From positions 1 to 29,889 of IMG/VR virus record IMGVR_UViG_3300012009_000049: DNA of 29,889 bases; one strand, given 5' to 3'. The number at the start of each line of letters is the position of its first letter. Within the stretch, counting starts at the first letter, position 1. Below the pieces are notes generated by a model, which ran no database searches, was not told the origin of the DNA, and saw only the letters and a list, made by a program, of their open reading frames with translations. The stretch is from a virus. The position numbers and the translations under genes were made by a program. Positions 21,057-29,612 of the stretch are shown here, in pieces.

Positions 21057-23780
21057 ATGCGGGACAGGCTTAGAAATCTACGGGTGTTGCGCGGTCGTGC
21101 CAATGGTGGAGTGGATGAGGTTTCCCGCGCGGTTGACATCGCAAGGAATGATTATGAGGCGATGGAGAACATGCGTCCGACAAAAGACGGAAAGTGGCTG
21201 GAGAAACGGGACGGCCTCGCCGCCGTAACCACCACCTCGATAACAGCCGCGGGCAAGCAGATTTTGGGCTACTTCACGTGCCATGATGACAGCGACGACT
21301 TTATCCAGATAGTCGCAACAGACACGGCAGTCTGGCGGAAGGTCGGGGCGGCGGCATGGGCTTCTGTCCACACCTGGACAAGCCAGATGTTTCACCCGAT
21401 AAAAATCCACCATTTCCAGGACAAGGTTATTATCGTAACCGAAGAAGATAATATCATGTTCTTGGATCACGGGAGCGGGACTAAGGTTCAGCTCGGGATA
21501 ACAGCGCCCACGACGATTCCGACCTTGACCGGGAGCTTTGAGAATACGGCTGCGGTAGACGAGGATTTTGACTATGCGGACACGGCAGCCCTAACCTCCG
21601 CCGGCTGGGTGGATGATGATAGCGGAGGGACGTCCGCGGTTTCAGCCTCTGACCCAAACAGCACGGCTGGCCCAGATGCTGACTCTAAGTATCTTCGTTT
21701 TTACGACGGCTCTCCCGGAAGCGGGCGGTATGCTTCTCGGTACAAGCTGGCCCCCGACATTCCCAGTGAATTCGATGTTGAGCTTAATGTTCACTTCGAT
21801 GACGCAGGGTACCAGCCGTGGAATGGCGACTTTCAGCTTCATGTTTACAACAGCGTTTATCATTTTGAAATCATCTTCTGCTCTTCTTACGTTTGGATAC
21901 ACAACGGCGTCCAATACAAAGAAGTCTGGAAGCCGCCGGGAAATAACATTAAGGACAAGTGGTGGAATTTCAAGTGTCATTGTACGGAGAATGAAATCAA
22001 GTTTTATGTCGACGAGGTTTTAAAAGGCACGGTGACCGGGTTCAGTCGTGCGGAAACGTCAACGACCAGCCGGGTCCAGTTGAAGCTGAAAACGGGGCAC
22101 GCGACTTACGGCGATGGAGATGTATACATCGACAGCATTAAAATCTCAGGCGGGGGAGGAGGCACGGGGAACCTGAACGGGACTTATCGGTATGCCGTGA
22201 CCTATGCGAGGAATTCAGGGAACTATCCGGGCGAGAGCAACCCCATCAAGGCAACGATAGGCTCAGCGACTCAAACCGGGACAGGCCTGGATGACATGAC
22301 TGTATCCGGAACGTATACCGGGGATGAGGAAAAAACCATCCGCGTCCAGATTGACGGGACGGGGACCCCGGACACTATTAAGTGGAGCGATGACGGAGGG
22401 GAGTCTTGGCGGTCTTACACGTATGAGCTGTCCAGTAAAATGTATCTTCCGTGGGGTATAGAGTTGAACTGGGGCGCGACTACAGGGCACACCTTGGATG
22501 ATTACTGGGAGTTTACAGCTTATCCATGCATTATCACCTGCACGAACCAGAAGGTAACCCTCTCCGCTATCCCGACGTCCTCGGACGCGCAAGTTACGCA
22601 GAGGAAGATTTACCGCACAAGGTCCGGGGGAGTGGCTTATTATCATTTGGCGACCATAAACAACAACACGACAACCTCTTTCGTGGATAACTTCACAGAC
22701 GCTGCTCTTGGGTTAACCCTGGCGGAAGATAACGATGTCCCCCCAAACGGGAAGGCCTCCGCGGTGTTTGATAACAGGTTGTGGATTTTAGATGATGACG
22801 AGAATATACTTTACTTCAGCAAGGACGCAAAGCCCGATCAGTTTAACCAGTCGGGGGATGGTTCTAGATACATCAGCCTTAGAGACGGTTCCGCAGATGA
22901 CGAATGCACTGGCATTATCCCGTATTCGGGACATTTGTTTGCTTTCAAGCGGGACTCTATCCATCAAATCCGAAAGAAACTAAGCGATGTCTACGGGAGA
23001 TATGAGGTTGTTAGCGGGCTAGGCAACATCGCCCCGTTCGCCCTTGTCGAGGTCTACGGTCTTCTTCTTTTTGTTTCCTGGAGAGGATGGGAAGCCTTCA
23101 ATGGGGAGCGGCCTTATGCTCCGGAGTTCTCTTATCCTATATCGGTTACCCTGTCCACAATCGACAAGGATTACACAGACAGGATTTCCGTGGTTCACAA
23201 GCCGGAGTTCCATGAGGTTTGGCTTTCCATCCCAAACAGAACCGGGTCGGCTGACGCCGTGACCGTGGTTAATAACTATTACACCGGGAAATTCTACACA
23301 TTCAGCTTTCACAAAACCCCATCATGCTTGGTGGCGGCAAGGGACTCTAACAAGGAGCGTCAAGTTTACCTAGGGACTACTGATGGAAACCTGTATACAA
23401 CCGACTCAGGCACCCAGGACGGCACGACAAACATAACCGCGACCGCAAGGTCGGGTTTTCATCGTTTGAGCCGCAATGCCCGCGTGGTGCGCTCAGATTG
23501 GGAGTTTGAGGCGCCGGACGGGAACGCTTGGACAATCAATCATTACATGGATTTCGATAAGGATAACAAAAGAACGGTTACGCTCTCGGGGAATGACCCA
23601 GCCACCACAGACCAAGAGTATCGGCAAGTTCAGCATAACCGGGATGAATTCAATATCCGAGGTGAATACCTGGCGTTTAAGATAACAAACGCGCAGAATG
23701 TCGGGTCTGACATGAAGATCGGCAAATGGATTTATGAGTATCAGGACTTGCACCTCAAGGGGGACGTGGCCGGTGACTAA
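21057..23780 (+). CDS. Tail nozzle / hub protein (P22 gp10-like), with inserted domains
   Basis: 907 residues; the start immediately follows the connector stop. Segments NRLWILDDDENILYFSKDAK and PDQFNQSGDG (about 573-602), GHLFAFKRDSIHQIR (625-639) and VYGLLLFVSWRGWEAFNGE (666-684) resemble the beta-propeller of P22 gp10-type tail stabilisation proteins. The opening (SRAVDIARNDYEAMENMRPT) is typical too. Two extra modules are visible. Residues about 165-363 read as a concanavalin/LamG-like beta sandwich (FDVELNVHFDDAG; EIKFYVDEVLKGTV; GDVYIDSIKIS) followed by a glycine linker. About 400-490 hold a TVSGTYTGDEEKTIRVQIDG module set inside an Fn3-like stretch. It should plug the connector and hold the fibre. 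Confidence 0.78.
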   Translation: MRDRLRNLRVLRGRANGGVDEVSRAVDIARNDYEAMENMRPTKDGKWLEKRDGLAAVTTTSITAAGKQILGYFTCHDDSDDFIQIVATDTAVWRKVGAAAWASVHTWTSQMFHPIKIHHFQDKVIIVTEEDNIMFLDHGSGTKVQLGITAPTTIPTLTGSFENTAAVDEDFDYADTAALTSAGWVDDDSGGTSAVSASDPNSTAGPDADSKYLRFYDGSPGSGRYASRYKLAPDIPSEFDVELNVHFDDAGYQPWNGDFQLHVYNSVYHFEIIFCSSYVWIHNGVQYKEVWKPPGNNIKDKWWNFKCHCTENEIKFYVDEVLKGTVTGFSRAETSTTSRVQLKLKTGHATYGDGDVYIDSIKISGGGGGTGNLNGTYRYAVTYARNSGNYPGESNPIKATIGSATQTGTGLDDMTVSGTYTGDEEKTIRVQIDGTGTPDTIKWSDDGGESWRSYTYELSSKMYLPWGIELNWGATTGHTLDDYWEFTAYPCIITCTNQKVTLSAIPTSSDAQVTQRKIYRTRSGGVAYYHLATINNNTTTSFVDNFTDAALGLTLAEDNDVPPNGKASAVFDNRLWILDDDENILYFSKDAKPDQFNQSGDGSRYISLRDGSADDECTGIIPYSGHLFAFKRDSIHQIRKKLSDVYGRYEVVSGLGNIAPFALVEVYGLLLFVSWRGWEAFNGERPYAPEFSYPISVTLSTIDKDYTDRISVVHKPEFHEVWLSIPNRTGSADAVTVVNNYYTGKFYTFSFHKTPSCLVAARDSNKERQVYLGTTDGNLYTTDSGTQDGTTNITATARSGFHRLSRNARVVRSDWEFEAPDGNAWTINHYMDFDKDNKRTVTLSGNDPATTDQEYRQVQHNRDEFNIRGEYLAFKITNAQNVGSDMKIGKWIYEYQDLHLKGDVAGD

Positions 23781-26700
23781 GATATCCAAGAAAAAGCCGG
23801 GGGCCCGCAAGCCAGGCAATCCCTTCCTGGACGCCACCTTCAACCTCAACCGTTTTGCTAATGAAAAAGGCATGAGGCCGGATGATATTGCAGAACGCAC
23901 GGGAATTCCGACAAATGAGCATATCGAGATTCAAACTATAGAGGGGATGACCTTCCTTAAGCTTGACGACACTCCGGATGAGTATACCGTCAGTAAATAT
24001 CTCCGGGTTAATGAGGACGCAGACGCTATAATTTTCGACGACTTGGATGTTGAGGTGTTTTGGGCGAAAGGGTCTGAGTGTATTTATTACAAGGACAGAA
24101 ATGTCGCCGTAGGAAAAACGACTGCCGACTATACGTTTGACGTTGAAGGGACGGTCCGGGCGACAACGGCCTTACTCTCTGACGCCCACGTAACAGCCGG
24201 AAGCTACGTCAAGGCAGACACTTACGTTGACGCCACAACGTATTATAAATTCGGCGGGAATAACCTATTATGGATAGAAGATGATAATAATATTATTCTT
24301 GGCGAGGACATTCTTGGCGGCGACAACCTGTCCGGCGTTAATTTTTCAGGCTCATTCTTGGGGGGGTACAAAGCGGCATGGAATGCAGAGTGGAGTCTAA
24401 GCTCTGTCGTCATCGGCGCTTATGCCGGTTATCATGGATCCGGGCTAACAAGGTGTGTTTTTTTAGGGCATTATGCTGGGGACGGAGAGGCGGCCGCAAC
24501 AAACAATGATTACACAAACACGATCGCGATTGGATGGCGCGCGAGGCAAGAGGGGAGCGGTGACACCTCTGGTGTTTACATTGGAAATAGCGCAGGGAGG
24601 TTCTTAGGCTACGGTCAGGATCGCATCTGTATCGGCCGCAGCGCAGGACGAGGACGAGCAACGGACCCGACGGGGTACCTGAACAGCACATATAGCTATG
24701 GTATTTTTATAGGGAGCTCTGCGGGCGGGAGCGGAGCTGCGAACATCACTGGGGATGATGATGTGGGCATAGGAAGAAACGCTCTTCATTCCGTCACCTC
24801 TTCCGCGCACAGTATTGCCCTTGGCAGGAACTCTTTATACCAAGTCACTGAAGGCTCTGGCAATATCGGCATCGGTGGATATGCTGGAAACACCCTCACC
24901 ACCGGGACGTACAACATCCTCCTTGGCTACGACGCAGACACGGACGGGGTTGATTACACAAATTCAATAGGGATCGCATACCAGGCGGCAGTGACAAAAA
25001 GCAACCAAATCGTGCTTGGGAACTCTTCTCACACGGAATTTAAGATGCCGATGTTTGGGGCCGGGTCATTGCAGTCGGATGCGGACGGAGTCGTTACCGC
25101 AAGCGGTTCTTTAGGGTTAGGCGACCCGGGGGCAGACAGGATTGCGTTTTGGGACGACAGCGAATCATGCTTAGCTTGGCTTACTCCCGGAACGGGGCTT
25201 TCCATAACAACGACGAATCTTAACGTAGACGTCGGTATTGCGAATGACAAAATCGTACAAGTTGACCAAGGGGCAGGTTTGACCGATGACCAAATGGTTA
25301 GGGCCACAGCCAACGGTATTGAGTCTATTTCCGATGCTGATTTATTAGCGCAGCTTTCAGGAGATGCCGGTGCGGCCTTCGATTGGAACGACCAAGACCT
25401 CCTGAAGGTTAACTCTCTGGCTGGCAAGGAAATATCAACACCAGCAAATCCGTCCGCAGGGTATAATAAATTATATTCCAAATCTGATGATAAATGGTAT
25501 ACCCTGGACTCAGACGGTAATGAAACTGAATTGGGTTCAGGCGGCGGCGCGTCTGCTTTCACGGATTTGACCGATGTACCAGCCAGCTATTCAGGAGAAG
25601 GTGGCAGTTTGGTTGCAGTTAATGATGCTGAAACAGACCTTGAGTTTATAACAAATGATGCTGTTACATCTTTGTGGGGAAGGGTAATGATTGATGAAGA
25701 TTTTGAATCTGTGTCAACAGGTGATATTGATACACAGGGAAGCTACCCTAATTTTGACGCTTTCAGTGTTACAGCAGATGCGAGTTGTACGGCGGAGGTT
25801 GTAGATGATTCAGGCAACCAAATATTAAGATTATCAGATTCAAATGCAAGCGGACATGTAGAGGCACAGATAGATGTTAGTGACCGTGAACCAACAAAAT
25901 TTTACTGCTCATTTAAAATGCGTATTAACAGTACATCATTATCGGGGCTGGTGATATTTACGCATGCCAATGCTAATTGGTGGCAATTTTATTTCCGGGG
26001 AGCAGATTCAACAATAAATTATTACGATGGCACCCGTCAATCGTTGACAGCATTTTCAGCAGATACATGGTATGAGGTAGAAATTTTGGTGGATACGCAA
26101 ACCGCGTCAGAGCAAATCTCAATGTGGGTAGATGGAGCATATGAATATTCAGAAGCTGGCCCAAACGTTGGCGGCTTCCCCTTAGCTTCCATCAAATTTG
26201 AAACTGTAGATGCAGATGATGGGGTTGTATTTGATATCGATGATTTTAAGGTTATTGACTTGTCACGGCCATATAGCGGAACGTTGCAGGGAGTAGAATT
26301 CGATAATATTAAAATTAAAGATGGTGGTGAATTGCGTTTATACGATGTCGGCGATTCTAATTATGTGGGGTTTGAAGCTCCGGCATTGACAGCTAATCAA
26401 ATATGGGTTTTGCCGGATGCTGACACTGCAGGCCCAGGATGCCTAAAATCTGATGGTAGCGGAAATTTAGGGTGGACGAGTGCGGTAACCGGGATATCAT
26501 GGGGCGACAATTTCACCATCGGCACCAGCGGCACTGGCCTTATTGGTTATTATGCCAATTTTGGCGCAAGTATGGCCGCAACAATCGGCAGTGGAAAAAC
26601 CTACTCAGACTGGGCCGATATGCTGTCATCTGCGCCGTCATTTTTTAACGGCAATTCAACAATTACGATTGGAACAGGTGAAACCTTATCGGAACATTGC

Positions 26701-27516
26701 GAATGGAAGTATAGGCATGGGATGGGTGATTATACCTTCACCATAGAGGCCGAGGATTATTTTCCGCAATCCGGTGCTATACCAACAGCCTCTTCTGCGA
26801 CAGCAACAACGCTTGTGGATTCAACACAGGCTTGGGCGGTTGACCGGTTTATTGACTGCTGGGTGCTGATAGTGGACGGCACGGGAACCGATAATGGGTT
26901 TGTGGCGATAACTGATAGTGACGCTACCAGCGTTACCGTAGCCTCCTGGCCCGGAACCCAACCAGACAACACCAGTAGATACATTATTGTCGGTGCTCTG
27001 ATAGACGGGGGCAATTCCAGAAATTACGGTATGAGTATTGAGGGGTGCACCATCCCTGTTCTGGTCAATGGAATCGGGTTTAAGGATTGTACTACCAGTG
27101 GTTTGATTAGTCAATTTGGAGCTTATACGTATTTATCATATTGCGGGTTTTATAACTGCGATAAAAGCGGAGTCAGGTTCACAAGCGCTTATCGGAGCAT
27201 ACTGCAGTATTCCGGTGTAGTTAACTGCAATACGGATAACGGAACGAATGATGGAGGATGCAGAATAGACGGTATTAATTACGCTTCTGTCGTTGGGTGT
27301 GCTTTTTCAGACAATAACCGAAGAGGTATACTGGTAGAGAGGGGCCATGCGGCAATTAACAACAACTTCGGTGACGGAAACGGAACCTGGGGCACATACG
27401 CCCAAAATAACGGGTTTGCAAGCGCCGGCGGCACGGAATGTTCCGGCTCTTCCGGCAATCATTCAGATGCGGGCACAGCGGGGAGTAACAGCGCAGACCA
27501 AGCCGTTGTGTATTAA
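23773..27516 (+). CDS. Multi-domain receptor-binding tail fibre / spike
   Basis: 1247 residues from a GTG at 23773, chosen because it gives the usual eight-base overlap and has AGGGGG upstream; an ATG at 23734 is deeper in the nozzle gene. The N-terminal 150 residues should attach to the nozzle. About 205-410 is a YadA-head-like left-handed beta roll with repeated IG-x-x-A units (VVIGAYAG, IAIGWRA, VYIGNSAGR, IFIGSSAGG, IGIGGYAG). Linkers with TDLTDVPAS follow, then a LamG-like sandwich (about 640-832, VMIDEDFESVS to IDDFKVIDLS) and a C-terminal beta-helix-like region (about 985-1225) with repeated Gly/Asn/Cys turns (CTIPVLVNGIGFKDC, YLSYCGFYNC). It should bind a surface glycan or other receptor; enzyme residues cannot be assigned. 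Confidence 0.85.
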   Translation: MTKISKKKPGARKPGNPFLDATFNLNRFANEKGMRPDDIAERTGIPTNEHIEIQTIEGMTFLKLDDTPDEYTVSKYLRVNEDADAIIFDDLDVEVFWAKGSECIYYKDRNVAVGKTTADYTFDVEGTVRATTALLSDAHVTAGSYVKADTYVDATTYYKFGGNNLLWIEDDNNIILGEDILGGDNLSGVNFSGSFLGGYKAAWNAEWSLSSVVIGAYAGYHGSGLTRCVFLGHYAGDGEAAATNNDYTNTIAIGWRARQEGSGDTSGVYIGNSAGRFLGYGQDRICIGRSAGRGRATDPTGYLNSTYSYGIFIGSSAGGSGAANITGDDDVGIGRNALHSVTSSAHSIALGRNSLYQVTEGSGNIGIGGYAGNTLTTGTYNILLGYDADTDGVDYTNSIGIAYQAAVTKSNQIVLGNSSHTEFKMPMFGAGSLQSDADGVVTASGSLGLGDPGADRIAFWDDSESCLAWLTPGTGLSITTTNLNVDVGIANDKIVQVDQGAGLTDDQMVRATANGIESISDADLLAQLSGDAGAAFDWNDQDLLKVNSLAGKEISTPANPSAGYNKLYSKSDDKWYTLDSDGNETELGSGGGASAFTDLTDVPASYSGEGGSLVAVNDAETDLEFITNDAVTSLWGRVMIDEDFESVSTGDIDTQGSYPNFDAFSVTADASCTAEVVDDSGNQILRLSDSNASGHVEAQIDVSDREPTKFYCSFKMRINSTSLSGLVIFTHANANWWQFYFRGADSTINYYDGTRQSLTAFSADTWYEVEILVDTQTASEQISMWVDGAYEYSEAGPNVGGFPLASIKFETVDADDGVVFDIDDFKVIDLSRPYSGTLQGVEFDNIKIKDGGELRLYDVGDSNYVGFEAPALTANQIWVLPDADTAGPGCLKSDGSGNLGWTSAVTGISWGDNFTIGTSGTGLIGYYANFGASMAATIGSGKTYSDWADMLSSAPSFFNGNSTITIGTGETLSEHCEWKYRHGMGDYTFTIEAEDYFPQSGAIPTASSATATTLVDSTQAWAVDRFIDCWVLIVDGTGTDNGFVAITDSDATSVTVASWPGTQPDNTSRYIIVGALIDGGNSRNYGMSIEGCTIPVLVNGIGFKDCTTSGLISQFGAYTYLSYCGFYNCDKSGVRFTSAYRSILQYSGVVNCNTDNGTNDGGCRIDGINYASVVGCAFSDNNRRGILVERGHAAINNNFGDGNGTWGTYAQNNGFASAGGTECSGSSGNHSDAGTAGSNSADQAVVY

Positions 27517-27562
27517 AGAAATGGAATGAATAAAATAACGATAAACATAGAGGAGATCAGGA

Positions 27563-27886
27563 GTGCTTGACCAAGCGACGCAACAAGTAGTACAGCAAGC
27601 CCAAGGAGTCGTATATGGCGGGGCCGGGGCCCTAGGGTTGTTAATCTTATCCAATGTCGGCCAATGGATAAAAGAGTGGCGCCGCTCCCAAAAGATTGAT
27701 AAAATAAACGAAAAGCTGGATAAGCTGGTCGAGGCCAACAGTAAGCAAAACGAGAGGATTGTTCACCTGGCAACTAAGCAAGACAGCTTTTCAGAGTCAT
27801 GTTCTTTAGAGAAGACAAGGAATGATGTCCGAATCCGCTCGATTGAAGATCGGGTTTTAGACTTAAGCAAAGGAAAGGGAGGTTAA
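27563..27886 (+). CDS. Membrane-anchored coiled-coil protein
   Basis: 107 residues from a GTG at 27563, with AGGAGATCAGGA before it. One transmembrane helix (about 17-37, VVYGGAGALGLLILSNVGQ) is followed by a basic patch and a long coiled coil (about 45-80, IDKINEKLDKLVEANSKQNE). It could be a lysis protein such as a holin or spanin subunit, or a membrane-acting injection protein. The sequence alone does not decide. It comes directly before the virion-associated genes. Confidence 0.6.
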   Translation: MLDQATQQVVQQAQGVVYGGAGALGLLILSNVGQWIKEWRRSQKIDKINEKLDKLVEANSKQNERIVHLATKQDSFSESCSLEKTRNDVRIRSIEDRVLDLSKGKGG

Positions 27887-27887
27887 C

Positions 27888-28253
27888 ATGCTACCGTGGT
27901 GGGGAACTTTACTAATGGCCTTGGGCCCTTCCGTGCTGCAAATGCTTACAAGCGGCGGCAAGGACGGCAACCAAGACCAGTACAAACAGACGCAGGAGAT
28001 GACACAAAGCCCCAGGGGGTATCAGTCTCCCAACATTGGCTTGCTTGACCCAGCCCTTATGGACATGCTGATAAGGAACGTGCAGAGCTTTAGTGGCGCC
28101 GGGATGCCTGGCGGCGGCAACATGCCGGGCTATTTAGGCGACATCCTTGACATGCTCGGCGGTGACGCCGGTGGCCTCATTGACGCCTACAAAACAGGCA
28201 GCGCAAAGGAAAAAGGGCGTTCGCCGGAAAGAGGCAAGCGAACCCGATCATAG
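27888..28253 (+). CDS. Unrecognised Gly/Met-rich 121-residue protein
   Basis: ATG at 27888 follows GGAGG. An N-terminal hydrophobic stretch (MLPWWGTLLMALGPSVLQML) is followed by a polar Gln/Lys region and then Gly/Met-rich sequence (GAGMPGGGNMPGYLGDILDM), with a basic tail (RSPERGKRTRS). A hydrophobic head and glycine-rich body suit a virion or ejection protein, but I recognise no family. The stop is nine bases before the next ATG. Confidence 0.6.
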   Translation: MLPWWGTLLMALGPSVLQMLTSGGKDGNQDQYKQTQEMTQSPRGYQSPNIGLLDPALMDMLIRNVQSFSGAGMPGGGNMPGYLGDILDMLGGDAGGLIDAYKTGSAKEKGRSPERGKRTRS

Positions 28254-28262
28254 GAGGTTTCT

Positions 28263-29603
28263 ATGGGCTATTTCTTAGGTAAAGGTGCAGGCGCCCCGGT
28301 TACATTTGGGCCCACTGAGGCGAATCAACCCGCCGGTGACGCCGGGAGTGCGACAGCAGAACAATGTAGGCAAAGGTGTGACGAGCAATACCGGCAAATG
28401 CTGGCTGACGCAAACATCTCTAACGAGCGCGCAGAGCGAATGTGGAACCGATGCATCCAGCGGTGCGAGGATATCACGGGCCCGCACCCTGATGACCCAA
28501 TTAACCCGCCGGATGACCCTGCGACGCCCTGCCCTGGAGGGTACAAGCCTAAACTCATAGATGGAGTGCAAGTCGTGCCCTGCAAGGAAAGCTTTGTTCC
28601 ATTTACTGCTCCTGATGGAGGGAAGTGGTGCTGCCCGCCGCCGGACGACCCTGAGGACGATGGGGTCCCGTGCCAGGGGGGATACAAAGCACGCGTTGTG
28701 AACGGAAAGATAGCGCCTTGCGATGCGGGGTACATACCGACAACCACCCCCAACGGAGACCGATGGTGCTGTCCGCAAGGAGGCCCTGACGACCCCGACA
28801 CACCGGGAGGAGAGGACGTCCCGTGCGAGGGCGGTTACCTTTTAGCAAACGACCCGGTAGAAGGCGGCGGCGGGAAAATCTGGACAGACAGTGTTATTAA
28901 GGCCAGCGACGGGTGGTATCGGGACTCAAAAGCCCAGTCTCATAAAATATGGCATCCCGATTGGGGCTTCCAGCAACTTGAGGACGTGTATGCTTATATT
29001 CAGGGCAAGGGAGACTTGACCCCAAACAAAGGCAGCGCTTGCAAAAAGGGATATAAGAAAACAAACATAAATGGCGAAGAGTGGTGCTGCCCCGGCGCAG
29101 AAGGCGGCGGTGGTGGCGATGGTCTTGGGTATTTTCAATGGCCCGACGAGCTGATGAACCTCTACCGCAGCCTTGCCCAAAGGGGGACAGACCTGCTGGG
29201 GAAAGAGCCGGGTTTTTCTGATGAGGCTATACGGACAATGTTTGGCCGGGATTACGATAAGGTTCGGCAAACGGGCGATCTCTCCAGAGAGCGGGTCATG
29301 AACCAGCTCCAAACAGAAGGGCTCGCCGGAACCGGGACATCACAAGACGTCGGTATGGATACAGCCTGGCAGACAGAGCGGGCTCTCAATGATGTTATGG
29401 AAAACGTCTTTCTCGCCAATGAAGAGCAGAAGAGAGAGGACTTGAACCTCTACACAACCTTGGCTAACATGATATTGGGCTCAGGCTCTGGCTTCATCGC
29501 TGGAGGGGAAGCCATAAATGCTGGCCGCCGGGGAGAGCAGCAGAATAGCTTACAAATGCTCATGCAGTTCCTTCAAATGCTGCTAGGATCATACGCACAA
29601 TAG
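28263..29603 (+). CDS. Cysteine-repeat virion-associated candidate with twin CX3C motif
   Basis: 446 residues, GGAGG upstream. Residues 35-39 and 64-68 hold a twin CX3C pair (CRQRC, CIQRC) on two helices, as in disulfide-linked helical hairpins. About 90-276 has three repeats of the form C-x-GGY, x(14), C, x(14-15), CC-P: Cys90/107/123/124 (repeat 1) and Cys137/153/169/170 (repeat 2). In repeat 3, CEGGY at 188 is parted from CKKGY (260) and CCP (275-276) by an inserted segment of about 60 residues with Trp-rich DGWYRDSK. The C-terminal 150 residues (LSRERVMNQLQTEGLAGTGT; then helical) resemble internal virion or ejection proteins. No known family is assigned to the repeat. Confidence 0.6.
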   Translation: MGYFLGKGAGAPVTFGPTEANQPAGDAGSATAEQCRQRCDEQYRQMLADANISNERAERMWNRCIQRCEDITGPHPDDPINPPDDPATPCPGGYKPKLIDGVQVVPCKESFVPFTAPDGGKWCCPPPDDPEDDGVPCQGGYKARVVNGKIAPCDAGYIPTTTPNGDRWCCPQGGPDDPDTPGGEDVPCEGGYLLANDPVEGGGGKIWTDSVIKASDGWYRDSKAQSHKIWHPDWGFQQLEDVYAYIQGKGDLTPNKGSACKKGYKKTNINGEEWCCPGAEGGGGGDGLGYFQWPDELMNLYRSLAQRGTDLLGKEPGFSDEAIRTMFGRDYDKVRQTGDLSRERVMNQLQTEGLAGTGTSQDVGMDTAWQTERALNDVMENVFLANEEQKREDLNLYTTLANMILGSGSGFIAGGEAINAGRRGEQQNSLQMLMQFLQMLLGSYAQ

Positions 29604-29612
29604 GAGGCATAA

